Both the position numbers and the translations under genes were made by a program. From Asticcacaulis machinosus (GTDB lineage Bacteria > Pseudomonadota > Alphaproteobacteria > Caulobacterales > Caulobacteraceae): a stretch of 64,000 bases of DNA. The notes beneath the pieces were generated by a model, which saw only the letters and a list, made by a program, of their open reading frames with translations, made no database searches and was not told the origin of the DNA. Shown piece after piece: positions 16,102-24,361 of the stretch. The stretch covers positions 62,001 through 126,000 of the forward strand of contig NZ_JAQQKV010000002.1 of NCBI RefSeq assembly GCF_028550435.1. Reading direction: 5' to 3'. Position 1 is the first letter of the stretch. Each line of letters starts with the position of its first letter.

Positions 16102-18198
16102 TCATATCTGTCCCACGGTCTTAAGCTTGACCTTGGGGTGGATTTCGTTCTGGCTCATGACGGTGGTCGTGGGCCGGAAGCGTTCAACGATCGAGCGCAC
16201 GTAAGGCCTGATCTGCGGGCTGGTCAAAAGCACCGCCACTTCGCCGTTCATGGAGACGCGCTCAAAAGTATCACGGACACCGCGAATGAAGTCTTGCAGG
16301 ATCGATGGGGCCATCGTCAGTTGCCGCTCTTCACCTGTGCCCACCAGCGACGATGAGAACGCATTTTCCCATTCATGGCTCAGGGTCACGATCGGCAGGG
16401 TGCCGTCCTCGCCCCGGTTATGCCAGCACAACTGCCGCCCAAGGCCTGAGCGCACATGCTCGACCAGTTGGGTCACCGACTTAGTATAGGGGGCCGCCTC
16501 CCCTAAGCCTTCGAGGATCGCGGGCAGGTCGCGGATCGAGACCCGCTCTTTCAGCAGCGCCTGCAACACCCGCTGCAGGGTCGCCACCGGCACGACCGAC
16601 GGTATCAGGTCGTCGATCAGCTTTTTCTGATCGTCCGGCGCGTCTTTCAACAGTTTGGTCAGCTCGGCATAGGACAACAGATCGCTCATATTGTCTTTCA
16701 GGATTTCGGTCAGGTGGGTGGTGATGACAGTCGCCGGATCGACAATAGTATACCCTAAGAATGTCGCCTCTTCGCGCAAGGCCTGATCGATCCAGGTGGC
16801 GGGCAGACCAAAGGCCGGTTCCTTCATGTGCTCACCCGGCAGTTCGACCTGACGGCCACTGGGATCCATCGCCATTAACGAGCCGATGCGCACTTCGCCG
16901 GAACCGGCTTCCATTTCCTTGACGCGCACCACATAGCCCTGATGGGGCAGTCGCATATTATCCAGAATCCGCACAGACGGCATGACAAAGCCGTATTCCT
17001 GCGCCAGTGTCCGGCGCAGGGCCTTAATCTGATCGGTCAGCTTACGGCCATCCAGATCATTGATAAGTCCCAGCAGCCCCAGACCCAGCTCAATCTTGAC
17101 ATCATCTATGGCCAGTGTTGCTGAAATCGGCTCATCCTGCTGAATGAGCGGCTCCGGCGGCGGCAAATCGGAGGCCACGGGCTCAAGCGGCTTGCGCCCC
17201 ACCCGCCATGCCATGAACCCGGCCCCCAGCGATATGGCCGCAAACGGCAGTATCGGCATACCGGGCACCAAACCCAGCACCCCCGATGTCGCCGACACCA
17301 TACCGAGCACGACCGGATTTTGGGCCAACTGCGCCGTCAGAGCCTTATCGGCGGAACCATCGACGCCGGCCTTGGACACCAGAAAACCGGCGGCGATTGA
17401 GACAATCAGGGCCGGGATTTGAGTGACCAGACCATCACCGACAGTCAACTGGATATAGGTTGAGGCCGCTTCACCGGCGGGCATCTGGTGATTGATAATA
17501 CCGATCAGTATGCCGCCGACGATATTGATGGCGGTGATGACAAGGCCCGCCACGGCATCGCCGCGCACAAATTTCGAGGCACCGTCCATGGCGCCGAAGA
17601 AACCGGATTCCTGCTCGACCTCTTTGCGGCGCTTCTTGGCTTCGTCCTGATCGATGATGCCCGACGACAGGTCGGCATCGATGGCCATCTGCTTGCCCGG
17701 CATGGAATCGAGGCTGAAACGCGCCGACACTTCGGCAATCCGGCCAGAGCCTTTAGTGACGACGACGAAGTTCACCAGCATCAGGATGCAGAAAATAATC
17801 ACCCCGATGATGAAATTGCCCTGCATGATCAGGTCGCCGAACGCCTTGATCACCGCGCCCGCCGCATCGTGGCCTTCGTGGCCGTGGGTCAGGATCAGAC
17901 GCGTTGACGCCAGATTGAGCGCCAGCCGAAACATGGTTGTAACCAGCAGCACGGTCGGAAAGGCCGAAAATTCCAACGGCTTTTTAATCAGCAGCGCCGT
18001 CATCAGGATCAGAACGGCTGACGTAATCGATAGTGACAGCAACAGATCCAGCAGCAGCGGCGGCAACGGGATGATCAGCATGACGATGATCAGCATCACG
18101 CCGACCGCCATGATGACTTCGCCGCGTTTCAACCAGCCGCCGATTTCGGAAAACTGAAAGGGCTGGACACCCGAATTTGTTGTCGCTGCGTCCGCCAC
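16102..18198 (-). CDS. flhA: Flagellar export gate protein FlhA
   Basis: A 698-residue FHIPEP-family protein forming the export gate ring of the flagellar secretion system. The N-terminal half holds about eight membrane segments. The conserved cytoplasmic loop ARFSLDSMPGKQMAIDADLSSG-like stretch is present at about residues 153-174, and the C-terminal cytoplasmic domain follows. Translation appears to start at GTG 18198 with GGGGA about 10 bases upstream. It lies 117 bases downstream of flbD on the same strand. An 11-bp palindrome containing TTAAC sits in the gap, so flhA may have its own promoter. Confidence 0.96.
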   Translation of the reverse strand: MADAATTNSGVQPFQFSEIGGWLKRGEVIMAVGVMLIIVMLIIPLPPLLLDLLLSLSITSAVLILMTALLIKKPLEFSAFPTVLLVTTMFRLALNLASTRLILTHGHEGHDAAGAVIKAFGDLIMQGNFIIGVIIFCILMLVNFVVVTKGSGRIAEVSARFSLDSMPGKQMAIDADLSSGIIDQDEAKKRRKEVEQESGFFGAMDGASKFVRGDAVAGLVITAINIVGGILIGIINHQMPAGEAASTYIQLTVGDGLVTQIPALIVSIAAGFLVSKAGVDGSADKALTAQLAQNPVVLGMVSATSGVLGLVPGMPILPFAAISLGAGFMAWRVGRKPLEPVASDLPPPEPLIQQDEPISATLAIDDVKIELGLGLLGLINDLDGRKLTDQIKALRRTLAQEYGFVMPSVRILDNMRLPHQGYVVRVKEMEAGSGEVRIGSLMAMDPSGRQVELPGEHMKEPAFGLPATWIDQALREEATFLGYTIVDPATVITTHLTEILKDNMSDLLSYAELTKLLKDAPDDQKKLIDDLIPSVVPVATLQRVLQALLKERVSIRDLPAILEGLGEAAPYTKSVTQLVEHVRSGLGRQLCWHNRGEDGTLPIVTLSHEWENAFSSSLVGTGEERQLTMAPSILQDFIRGVRDTFERVSMNGEVAVLLTSPQIRPYVRSIVERFRPTTTVMSQNEIHPKVKLKTVGQI

Positions 18199-18290
18199 GC
18201 TTACGGTGTCCCCAAAATCACTGAACTCATCGGATCATCCGGTGCTTCGCTCCTGGACGCTAGGCAATTTTTACCCGATGGATGGTGAAT

Positions 18291-18316
18291 AAGCGGTTAA
18301 CAGGCGTTAACCGCTT
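18291..18316. promoter_or_regulatory. Perfect palindrome between flbD and flhA
   Basis: AAGCGGTTAAC (18291-18301), loop AGGC, GTTAACCGCTT (18306-18316): an 11-bp perfect stem overlapping the flbD stop codon. It contains TTAA pairs spaced by 6 nt and may be a CtrA-like site for flhA or a terminator for flbD; no long T-run follows, so either reading is open. Confidence 0.4.
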
Positions 18317-19686
18317 TAAGCCGCGTTGGCGCCCGACTGCGGGGCGGGTACCGGCACACCGGCGTCGGAATATTCCTTAAGCTTGTTGCGCAGGGTGCGG
18401 ATTGAGATGCCAAGGATATTGGCGGCATGGGTGCGGTTGCCCAGACAATGCGACAGGGTATCCAGAATCAGCACCTGCTCGACCTGAGCGACTGTAGAGC
18501 CGACGAACGTACGGGCGGCACTTTCGGCAGCCTGCGCGGCACGGCCGACATAATCCAGACCGATCGGGGCCTCGACATTCAGCGGTTTGCCGTCTGGCAG
18601 ACGTATTGCATCAGCGTCGATTTCAGACCCTGCCGACAGCAGCACGGCACGGTGCATGGCGTTTTCCAGTTCCCGCACATTGCCGGGCCAGTTGTGGGCC
18701 TGAAGGCGGCGACGGGCCTCATTCGACAGGGGCTTAAGCGCGATGCCATTGGCCTCACTGTATTTCTTGGCGAAGAATTCCGACAGGGCCATAATGTCCG
18801 CGGGACGTTCCCGCAGCGGTGGCAGCGCCAGATTTATGACGTTCAAGCGGTACAGCAAATCTTCGCGGAAAGTGCCTTCCTTAACCGCCGTGGCCAGATT
18901 ACGGTTGGAGGTCGCCAGTACGCGGATATTAACCGGCACCGGCTTGGCCCCGCCGACGCGGTCGATGACCCGCTCCTGCAACGCGCGCAGAAGCTTGGCC
19001 TGCAAACGGGCATCCATTTCCGAGATTTCATCGAGCAGCAGCGTGCCGCCATCGGCTTCTTCAAACTTACCGATGCGGCGCGCCATAGCCCCGGTAAAGG
19101 CGCCCTTTTCGTGGCCGAACAGTTCTGATTCCAGCAGGTTATCGGGAATGGCCGCGCAGTTGACCGAGATAAACGGCTTTTGCGCGCGCTTTGATTTTTC
19201 GTGCAGGTAGCGGGCCATGACCTCTTTACCGACACCGGATTCACCGGTGATCAGGATCGACGCATCGGAGCTTGCGACCTGATCGGCCAGTTTCAGCACC
19301 TGCTGCATGGCCGGATCCTGGGTGACCAGCGGGCGCTGATCATCAGCCACGGCGGCCAGGACCGCGGCAATCAGCTCGGCATCGGGCGGCAGCGGAATAA
19401 ACTCTTTCGCACCCGCCGTGATCGCCTGCGCCGCCTTGCGCGGATCAGGATTGACGCCGCACGCCACGACCGTGATGTGGATATGCTCCAGATCACAGGA
19501 CGCAATCAGCCCCGCAATATCCAGCTCATAATCGACCATCAACAGATCAGCACCCTGACCTTTGCGCAGGGCATCCAGCGCCTGCTGGCAGCCTTCAACG
19601 TGCGATACCTTGGCACCGGTATCCATCACCATCTTGACCGCGACCGACATCTGACCGCTTAATTTTCCGACGACTAAAAGTCTCAT
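18316..19686 (-). CDS. flbD: Sigma-54 activator FlbD, flagellar class III/IV regulator
   Basis: A 456-residue NtrC-type regulator. The N-terminal receiver-like domain (1-115) is degenerate but keeps an Asp at about 52. The AAA+ domain has Walker A GESGVGKE (148-155) and the sigma-54 contact loop GAFTGA (195-200). The C-terminus has a Fis-type HTH (ANILGISIRTLRNKLKEY). In Caulobacter, FlbD activates sigma-54 hook and flagellin promoters by binding ftr sites and represses fliF; that role is supported by ftr-like palindromes at 28243-28526 and 23713. It lies 18 bases after fliN in the fliF operon. FliX, its usual partner, is not in the window. Confidence 0.95.
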   Translation of the reverse strand: MRLLVVGKLSGQMSVAVKMVMDTGAKVSHVEGCQQALDALRKGQGADLLMVDYELDIAGLIASCDLEHIHITVVACGVNPDPRKAAQAITAGAKEFIPLPPDAELIAAVLAAVADDQRPLVTQDPAMQQVLKLADQVASSDASILITGESGVGKEVMARYLHEKSKRAQKPFISVNCAAIPDNLLESELFGHEKGAFTGAMARRIGKFEEADGGTLLLDEISEMDARLQAKLLRALQERVIDRVGGAKPVPVNIRVLATSNRNLATAVKEGTFREDLLYRLNVINLALPPLRERPADIMALSEFFAKKYSEANGIALKPLSNEARRRLQAHNWPGNVRELENAMHRAVLLSAGSEIDADAIRLPDGKPLNVEAPIGLDYVGRAAQAAESAARTFVGSTVAQVEQVLILDTLSHCLGNRTHAANILGISIRTLRNKLKEYSDAGVPVPAPQSGANAA

Positions 19687-19704
19687 GATTGTTTTCCTCT
19701 GCGG

Positions 19705-20037
19705 TTAGTTCGCGCTGTCTTCGGACTTGATGATTTCGGTCATGGTCACCCCAAGGCGCTCATCGACCACCACCACTTCGCCGCGCGCCACCAAACGGTT
19801 GTTGACGTAGATATCGATGGCCTCACCGACCTTGCGATCCAGTTCAAGGATCGAGCCCTGGCCCAGCTTGAGCAATTGCGACACCGACATGTAGGACTTA
19901 CCCAGCACGGCTGAGATGTTGACCGGCACATCGAACACCGGCGCCAGATCAGCGGCGGTTTTATCGCCGTCGTCATCCCCCGCCACACCCGGCAGGTTGT
20001 TTTCGCCAAACTCTTCGAGTGAGAAATTCTCGGCCAT
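19705..20037 (-). CDS. fliN: Flagellar motor switch protein FliN
   Basis: A 110-residue SpoA-domain protein of the C-ring. VFDVPVNISAVLGKSYMSVS and LKLGQGSILELDRKVGE are the core FliN motifs, and NRLVARGEVVVVDERLGVT closes the domain. The short acidic N-terminus is typical. It helps switch motor rotation and dock export substrates. GGGAGG lies 7 bases before the ATG. It is 2 bases after flbE and 18 before flbD, in the fliF operon. Confidence 0.96.
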   Translation of the reverse strand: MAENFSLEEFGENNLPGVAGDDDGDKTAADLAPVFDVPVNISAVLGKSYMSVSQLLKLGQGSILELDRKVGEAIDIYVNNRLVARGEVVVVDERLGVTMTEIIKSEDSAN

Positions 20038-20039
20038 GG

Positions 20040-20687
20040 TCAGGCCTCCCTTTTGACGGCAGCCGCCGCCTGATGATGATGGTGATCCGCCGCCAGAGCT
20101 TCATGCAAGGCGGTGTCGAGCGCATTCAGAACCCGCTCAGGATCGAATTCGGCGCGGCCATCAGGCCACATAACCTCAAATGCCCCGGCAGACATGGCCG
20201 CATTGGACCGGAAACTGATTGCCCCGGTAAAGCCTGCGAGGGCTACCGCTTCACGGGCCGCCCCTTGCAGGGCGGCATCGGGATTGGCGACTGTGACTAT
20301 CAGACGTGGCGCGGTATCGATTTCGTGTGTAAGGGCTTGCAGGGTCGCCTTCAGGGGCTCTTCGGGAAAACGGTTGAGGGCTTCCGCAGCAATTTTTTGC
20401 GCACAGATCAGCGCCAGTTGCGCACAGGCGGCTTTGTGAGCTGAAATCGCTTCATGCAGGCTCGACAGGCCCAGATGCGCATTATCGGCCAGGGCCTGTA
20501 GCGCCTGCGCCTGTGCCAACTGAGCGCGCGCCAGCGCCGATTGCTCCCCGTCATGATAGGCATTGGTGCGCAGGGTCTCGACCTCTTCAGGAGTGTAGCT
20601 GCGCTTCTGGGCCGAAGCACGCGTCACCTGACCGGCGTCACCAAAAACGGTGCCAAACTCGAATTTTTTATGAACCGGCTGGGTCAT
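20040..20687 (-). CDS. flbE: FlbE / FliH-like flagellar assembly protein
   Basis: A 215-residue helical protein at the FliH position of the Caulobacter-type fliF operon. The middle is Ala/Gln-rich and coiled (about 35-110), and the C-terminal domain ends in a His-rich stretch (DHHHHQAAAA). FliH-type proteins hold the ATPase FliI and regulate its activity. The ATG at 20687 is chosen because AGGAG lies 8 bases upstream; the frame continues upstream only through repeat DNA. That AGGAG is part of the terminal repeat of a 216-bp palindromic element separating it from fliG. Sequence conservation is low, so position is the main evidence. Confidence 0.85.
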   Translation of the reverse strand: MTQPVHKKFEFGTVFGDAGQVTRASAQKRSYTPEEVETLRTNAYHDGEQSALARAQLAQAQALQALADNAHLGLSSLHEAISAHKAACAQLALICAQKIAAEALNRFPEEPLKATLQALTHEIDTAPRLIVTVANPDAALQGAAREAVALAGFTGAISFRSNAAMSAGAFEVMWPDGRAEFDPERVLNALDTALHEALAADHHHHQAAAAVKREA

Positions 20688-20695
20688 GACGATAT

Positions 20696-20911
20696 CTCCT
20701 CCCCTGCACAGCGGGGGAGGTGGATTTTGCGATAGCAAAAGACGGAGGGGGCATACCCCGCCGCGATTGCCCCCCCCCCGTGCGCAAGGTGTTTGTGCAA
20801 TTGCATAAAGAGGGCCTGATCTACCGCGATAAGCGGGCATACCCCGCCGCTATTCCCCCCTCCGTCAGTCCGCTGCGCGGACTGACACCTCCCCCGTAAA
20901 CAGGGGAGGAG
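20696..20911. repeat. Family A MITE-like palindromic element, copy 2, inside the fliF operon
   Basis: A 216-bp element with 11-bp terminal inverted repeats CTCCTCCCCTG (20696-20706) and CAGGGGAGGAG (20901-20911). It contains TTTTGC-GATA-GCAAAA and an AGTCCGCTGCGCGGACT hairpin. It fills nearly all of the 236-bp gap between fliG and flbE. Its left end reads AGGAG on the minus strand and acts as the probable flbE ribosome binding site. Confidence 0.75.
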
Positions 20912-20923
20912 GAAGTTGAGACA

Positions 20924-21946
20924 CTAATAAATAAGCTCATCATCGCCTCCCTGACCGGCCAGCATGATTTCGCCCTTAGCGGCCAAATCCTTGGCGATCT
21001 GCACCATCGCCATCTGCGCGCCATCAACGTCTTTGAGGCGCACCGGCCCCATAGAATCCATATCGTCGCGCATGATCTTGGCCGCGCGTTCGGACATGTT
21101 GGACATAAACATATCCCTCAGACTGTCCGACGCGCCTTTCAGTGCCATCGCCAACTGATCCTTCTCGACCGCGCGCAGCAGGGTCTGAACCCCGCCCGGA
21201 TCGAGCTTGGAGAGGTCTTCGAACACGAACATCAGGGCGCGGATGCGCTCGGCCGACTCGCGGTTACGCTCCTCCAGTGAGGTGATGAAGCGGCTTTCGG
21301 TCTGGCGGTCGAAATTGTTGAAGATTTCGGCCATCAGTTCATGTGAGTCACGCTTAGACGTCCGCGCCAGGTTGGACATGAACTCGACCCGCAGGGTCTG
21401 TTCGATCTTGTCGAGAATTTCGCGCTGCACCGGCTCCATGCGCAGCATCCGCTGCACGCATTCCAGCGCGAAATCTTCGGGTAGCGCCCCCAAAACGCGG
21501 GCGGCATGGTCGGTTTTCACCTTCGACAGCACCACCGCTACCGTTTGCGGATATTCGTTCTTGAGATAGTTGGCCAGAACGGCTTCGTTCACATTGCCAA
21601 GCTTATCCCACATGGTACGCCCCGCCGGGCCTCTGATTTCTTCCATCAGAGCATCGACCTTATCGCCGGGCAGGAACGAGGCCAGCAGGCGCTGGGTCTG
21701 CTCGAACGAGCCCATGATCATGCCGCCATTGTTCAGGCTGGAAACAAATTCGATGAGCAAATCTTCGACCACATTGGACGTCACCGTCCCCAGCGACGAC
21801 ATGGCCTGCGAGATTTCCTTGATCTCTTCTTCATCGAGCGCTTGCCACAGTTGCACATGGTCTTCACCCAGCGCCAGCAGCACCACCGCCGCCTTTTCGG
21901 CGCCGCTTAGTTTTTTGGGATCATCAATCAGATTTTTACGTGCCAT
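20924..21946 (-). CDS. fliG: Flagellar motor switch protein FliG
   Basis: The 340-residue FliG links the MS ring to the C-ring and contacts the stator for torque. The N-terminal [19 protein letters not shown], middle [13 protein letters not shown] and C-terminal torque domain ([24 protein letters not shown]) match the family in order. It lies 12 bases after fliF. The following flbE is separated by a palindromic element, so transcript processing or attenuation there is possible. The ribosome binding site is G-rich but atypical. Confidence 0.97.
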   Translation of the reverse strand: MARKNLIDDPKKLSGAEKAAVVLLALGEDHVQLWQALDEEEIKEISQAMSSLGTVTSNVVEDLLIEFVSSLNNGGMIMGSFEQTQRLLASFLPGDKVDALMEEIRGPAGRTMWDKLGNVNEAVLANYLKNEYPQTVAVVLSKVKTDHAARVLGALPEDFALECVQRMLRMEPVQREILDKIEQTLRVEFMSNLARTSKRDSHELMAEIFNNFDRQTESRFITSLEERNRESAERIRALMFVFEDLSKLDPGGVQTLLRAVEKDQLAMALKGASDSLRDMFMSNMSERAAKIMRDDMDSMGPVRLKDVDGAQMAMVQIAKDLAAKGEIMLAGQGGDDELIY

Positions 21947-21958
21947 ACCCTCGCCCCC

Positions 21959-23656
21959 TTACGTTTCGTGCAGCCAGGTCCGAAGAATCGAGACCGATTC
22001 ATCGGGGTGGCGCTCAACGAACTCAGAGACCTTCTTGACGGAGGACGCTTTGACCTGACCTTCGATACGGGCGATGTCGATGCTGCTGGAGCCATCTGCA
22101 CCTGGCAGGGCCAGACCACCGGCCTGCGCCGCCAGCGCAGCCTGTTGAGCTTCGGGCAGCATGGCCGCCTGCTCCGGCGTCAGAGCGACGGTGAAATTAT
22201 TGGGCAGACCCGCCGCCCCACCAGGGCCCGCGCTGCCATTGATGAACTTCATCAACGGACGGGCCACAAAGAAGATAATCAGAACCGCCACGACCACCAG
22301 GATCAGCATTTCAATGGCGCGCATGATGTCATTTTTATCGAAATCGAACATGCCGCCCGCAGCGCCCGTGCCCTCGGCAATCTCACCCGGATCGCGGCTG
22401 AAGCGGACATTGGCGACCGAAATTACATCGCCCCGCTCAGCGTTTATACCTACGGCGGCGCGCACCAGTTCTTCGATTTTTGCCATGTCTTCGGCAGATC
22501 GCGGCGCATAGGCCGGCGCACCCTGACCATTAGCCGCCGGGGTCAGCACGCCGTCCACGACCACAGCCACAGCCAGCTTTTTAACCTGTCCCGGTGCCGT
22601 CACTTCGGTCGTGGTTGTGTTGGAAATTTCAAAGTTTGTGGTTTCTTCGGTCGCCCCGGAACTGTTGGTCGCCGTGGCGGCGCCATTGGCTTCCTGACCG
22701 CCCGGAATATTGGCCGCCGCCGTCGTCACCCCATTCGGATCGGGCTGCGACGAAGAGTCAGTCGTTTCCGACGTCTTGGTTGAGCGCACCACCTGACCAT
22801 CGGGATCGAACTGTTCCTGTTTGCGGGTCGTGGTGGTGGTGTCAAGTTCAGCCGTCACGGTCACACGGGCCGCGCCTGGGCCGACCACACCTTCGACAAT
22901 ATCCTTGATGCGCTTACGCAAGGTCTCTTCGACCTCGTTCTTGCGCTCAGCACCGGCAGCACCCAGCGCCGGATCGTCTTCGCCGCCCGCCGCCAGCAGA
23001 CGGTTTTTGTCATCAACCAGCGTAATGTTAGATGGTTTCAGGTTTGGCACGGCTGAGGCCACCAGATTGCGGATCGAGCGCACTTCGTCGCCGCTCAGTT
23101 GACGGCCCGACAGCCCAACCACCACGGATGCGGTCGGACTAGCGGCTTCTTCTTCGAACAATTGACGCTTAGGCATGACCAGATGCACCCGCGCCGACGT
23201 CACACCTTTGAGCGAGCGGATGGTACGGGCGAGTTCTCCTTCAAGCGCGCGCTTATCATTAAGGTTCTGCACAAATTCAGTCTGCCCCAGGGCCGGGGCA
23301 TTGTCGAAAATCTCATACCCCACAGATGCCGCGGTCGGCATACCTTTTTCGGCCAGCATCAGACGCGCGGTCGCGACCTGATCGCGCTCGACCATAATCG
23401 TTGAGCCATCGCCCCTGGCAGAATACTTGATGCCGGCCTGATCGAGCGCCGCGGTGATTTCCGAGGCCTCTTTAAGATCGAGATTAGAAAACAGCAAAGA
23501 TTGCGGCTGAGTGGCGAAATGCAGCATGACGGCCGCAAGCACAGCCGCAATGCCGATCGACACGCCGACAATCGCGGCCAGACGGCCTATGCCGAAACGC
23601 TGAAGGAAGCCTCCACCCTGCTGGGTAATATTCAGTGTCTGACCCTGTGCCGCCAC
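21959..23656 (-). CDS. fliF: Flagellar MS-ring protein FliF
   Basis: A 565-residue membrane protein that forms the MS ring. It has an N-terminal membrane segment (about 26-48), the PALGQTEFVQNLNDKRALEGELARTI block of the YscJ/FliF domain and a C-terminal membrane segment near 445-465. The last residues (ESVSILRTWLHE) form the FliG-binding helix. It opens the operon fliF-fliG-flbE-fliN-flbD. Translation is assigned to GTG 23656. An ftr-like palindrome (23713-23725) and a TTAA pair (23747-23763) upstream suggest control by FlbD and CtrA, as known for Caulobacter fliF. Confidence 0.96.
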   Translation of the reverse strand: MAAQGQTLNITQQGGGFLQRFGIGRLAAIVGVSIGIAAVLAAVMLHFATQPQSLLFSNLDLKEASEITAALDQAGIKYSARGDGSTIMVERDQVATARLMLAEKGMPTAASVGYEIFDNAPALGQTEFVQNLNDKRALEGELARTIRSLKGVTSARVHLVMPKRQLFEEEAASPTASVVVGLSGRQLSGDEVRSIRNLVASAVPNLKPSNITLVDDKNRLLAAGGEDDPALGAAGAERKNEVEETLRKRIKDIVEGVVGPGAARVTVTAELDTTTTTRKQEQFDPDGQVVRSTKTSETTDSSSQPDPNGVTTAAANIPGGQEANGAATATNSSGATEETTNFEISNTTTTEVTAPGQVKKLAVAVVVDGVLTPAANGQGAPAYAPRSAEDMAKIEELVRAAVGINAERGDVISVANVRFSRDPGEIAEGTGAAGGMFDFDKNDIMRAIEMLILVVVAVLIIFFVARPLMKFINGSAGPGGAAGLPNNFTVALTPEQAAMLPEAQQAALAAQAGGLALPGADGSSSIDIARIEGQVKASSVKKVSEFVERHPDESVSILRTWLHET

Positions 23657-23712
23657 GCGCGTACTGCCCCATCACAAATTGAGCGAAGCAGCCTTGTGCT
23701 GCTCACCCGCTA

Positions 23713-23763
23713 GGCAGTAATTTCCCAGTGAAGAGTAAACGACCTATTAATAGGTTGCGTTAA
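23713..23763 (-). promoter_or_regulatory. fliF upstream region: ftr-like site and TTAA pair
   Basis: GGCAGTAATTTCC (23713-23725) matches 11 of 13 bases of GGCAGAAATTGCC found before flgK (28483-28495) and may be an FlbD site acting on fliF. TTAA at 23747-23750 and 23760-23763 are 9 nt apart, wider than the CtrA consensus, so CtrA binding is only possible. The 23657-23908 gap otherwise holds the hairpin at 23817-23851. Confidence 0.45.
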
Positions 23764-23816
23764 GAGGCTAAAAAGGCCGCAAAATCAGGCTTTTTATCCA
23801 CATATCCTTAAAACGC

Positions 23817-23851
23817 ATTAAGGTTCCGGGCCCAAAGCCCGAAACCTTAAT
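23817..23851. terminator. Hairpin downstream of sciP
   Basis: Near-perfect 15-bp inverted repeat ATTAAGGTTCCGGGC (23817-23831) and GCCCGAAACCTTAAT (23837-23851) with a 5-nt loop and one mismatch, 57 bases after the sciP stop. It lacks a proper T-run, so it may terminate weakly or protect the 3' end. Confidence 0.5.
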
Positions 23852-23908
23852 AGATGTTCAACATCGAAAATGTATTTGTCGCGAAGCGGCAAAACTTTTC
23901 GATGAGCA

Positions 23909-24190
23909 TTACCGGTACTGCTGGATGCGCGTGGTGCGTAAGCCCGCCATACCGTGGGATTCAATCGACTTCTGCCAGGACAGAAACTCTTCCGAGGTAA
24001 TGCGATAGCGCTCGCATGCCTCGTCAAAGGTCAAAAGCCCGCCGCGGACGGCGGCCACGACCTCTGCCTTGCGCCTGATTACCCAGCGCTCTGTCCCCGC
24101 AGGGGGCAGATCGTTGAGCGTAAGCTTTGCTCCAGTTGGACCAATCACGTATTTTTCGCCTTTGTTATCGCGGCGTTGTTCTTGCAGCAT
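23909..24190 (-). CDS. sciP: SciP (DUF1153), CtrA antagonist
   Basis: The 93-residue DUF1153 protein is recognised by VIGPTGAKLTLNDLPP, the RWVIRRKAEVVAAVRGGLL helix and the HTH FDEACERYRITSEEFLSWQ. In Caulobacter, SciP binds CtrA at promoters and blocks transcription of CtrA targets in swarmer cells. The ATG at 24190 starts a short charged leader before the conserved domain. It lies between flgE and fliF on the same strand, in the flagellar locus. Two near-consensus CtrA boxes sit 113-157 bases upstream, consistent with CtrA activating its own inhibitor. Confidence 0.93.
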   Translation of the reverse strand: MLQEQRRDNKGEKYVIGPTGAKLTLNDLPPAGTERWVIRRKAEVVAAVRGGLLTFDEACERYRITSEEFLSWQKSIESHGMAGLRTTRIQQYR

Positions 24191-24302
24191 GACTTTTTCA
24201 CGCCTTTCTTACCATCACCATTGAGAGCCAATATACCCCAAGGGCTTAAACATCAGCTTAATCGCCATAGTAAATATATTACTAACGCAACTATTTCTGA
24301 AA

Positions 24303-24347
24303 TTAACCAGTCGTTTACCGAAACTGAGATGGTTACCGCAAGTTTAA
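24303..24347 (-). promoter_or_regulatory. Two near-consensus CtrA boxes upstream of sciP
   Basis: TTAA-CCAGTCG-TTTA (24303-24317) and TTAC-CGCAAGT-TTAA (24333-24347) each match TTAA-N7-TTAA with one mismatch and are 30 bp apart. They lie between the flgE 3' end and sciP, which is otherwise AT-rich and without a gene. Confidence 0.5.
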
Positions 24348-24361
24348 CGCACTATACTTAC

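Noticed and set aside
20761-20780. C-run near 20770 as a phase-variable tract
   Set aside because: It lies inside the non-coding repeat and not at a start codon or within a gene.
20688-20840. N-terminal extension of flbE into the repeat
   Set aside because: The extra residues are repeat-encoded and Pro/Gly-rich; AGGAG and the ATG at 20687 fit a normal start.
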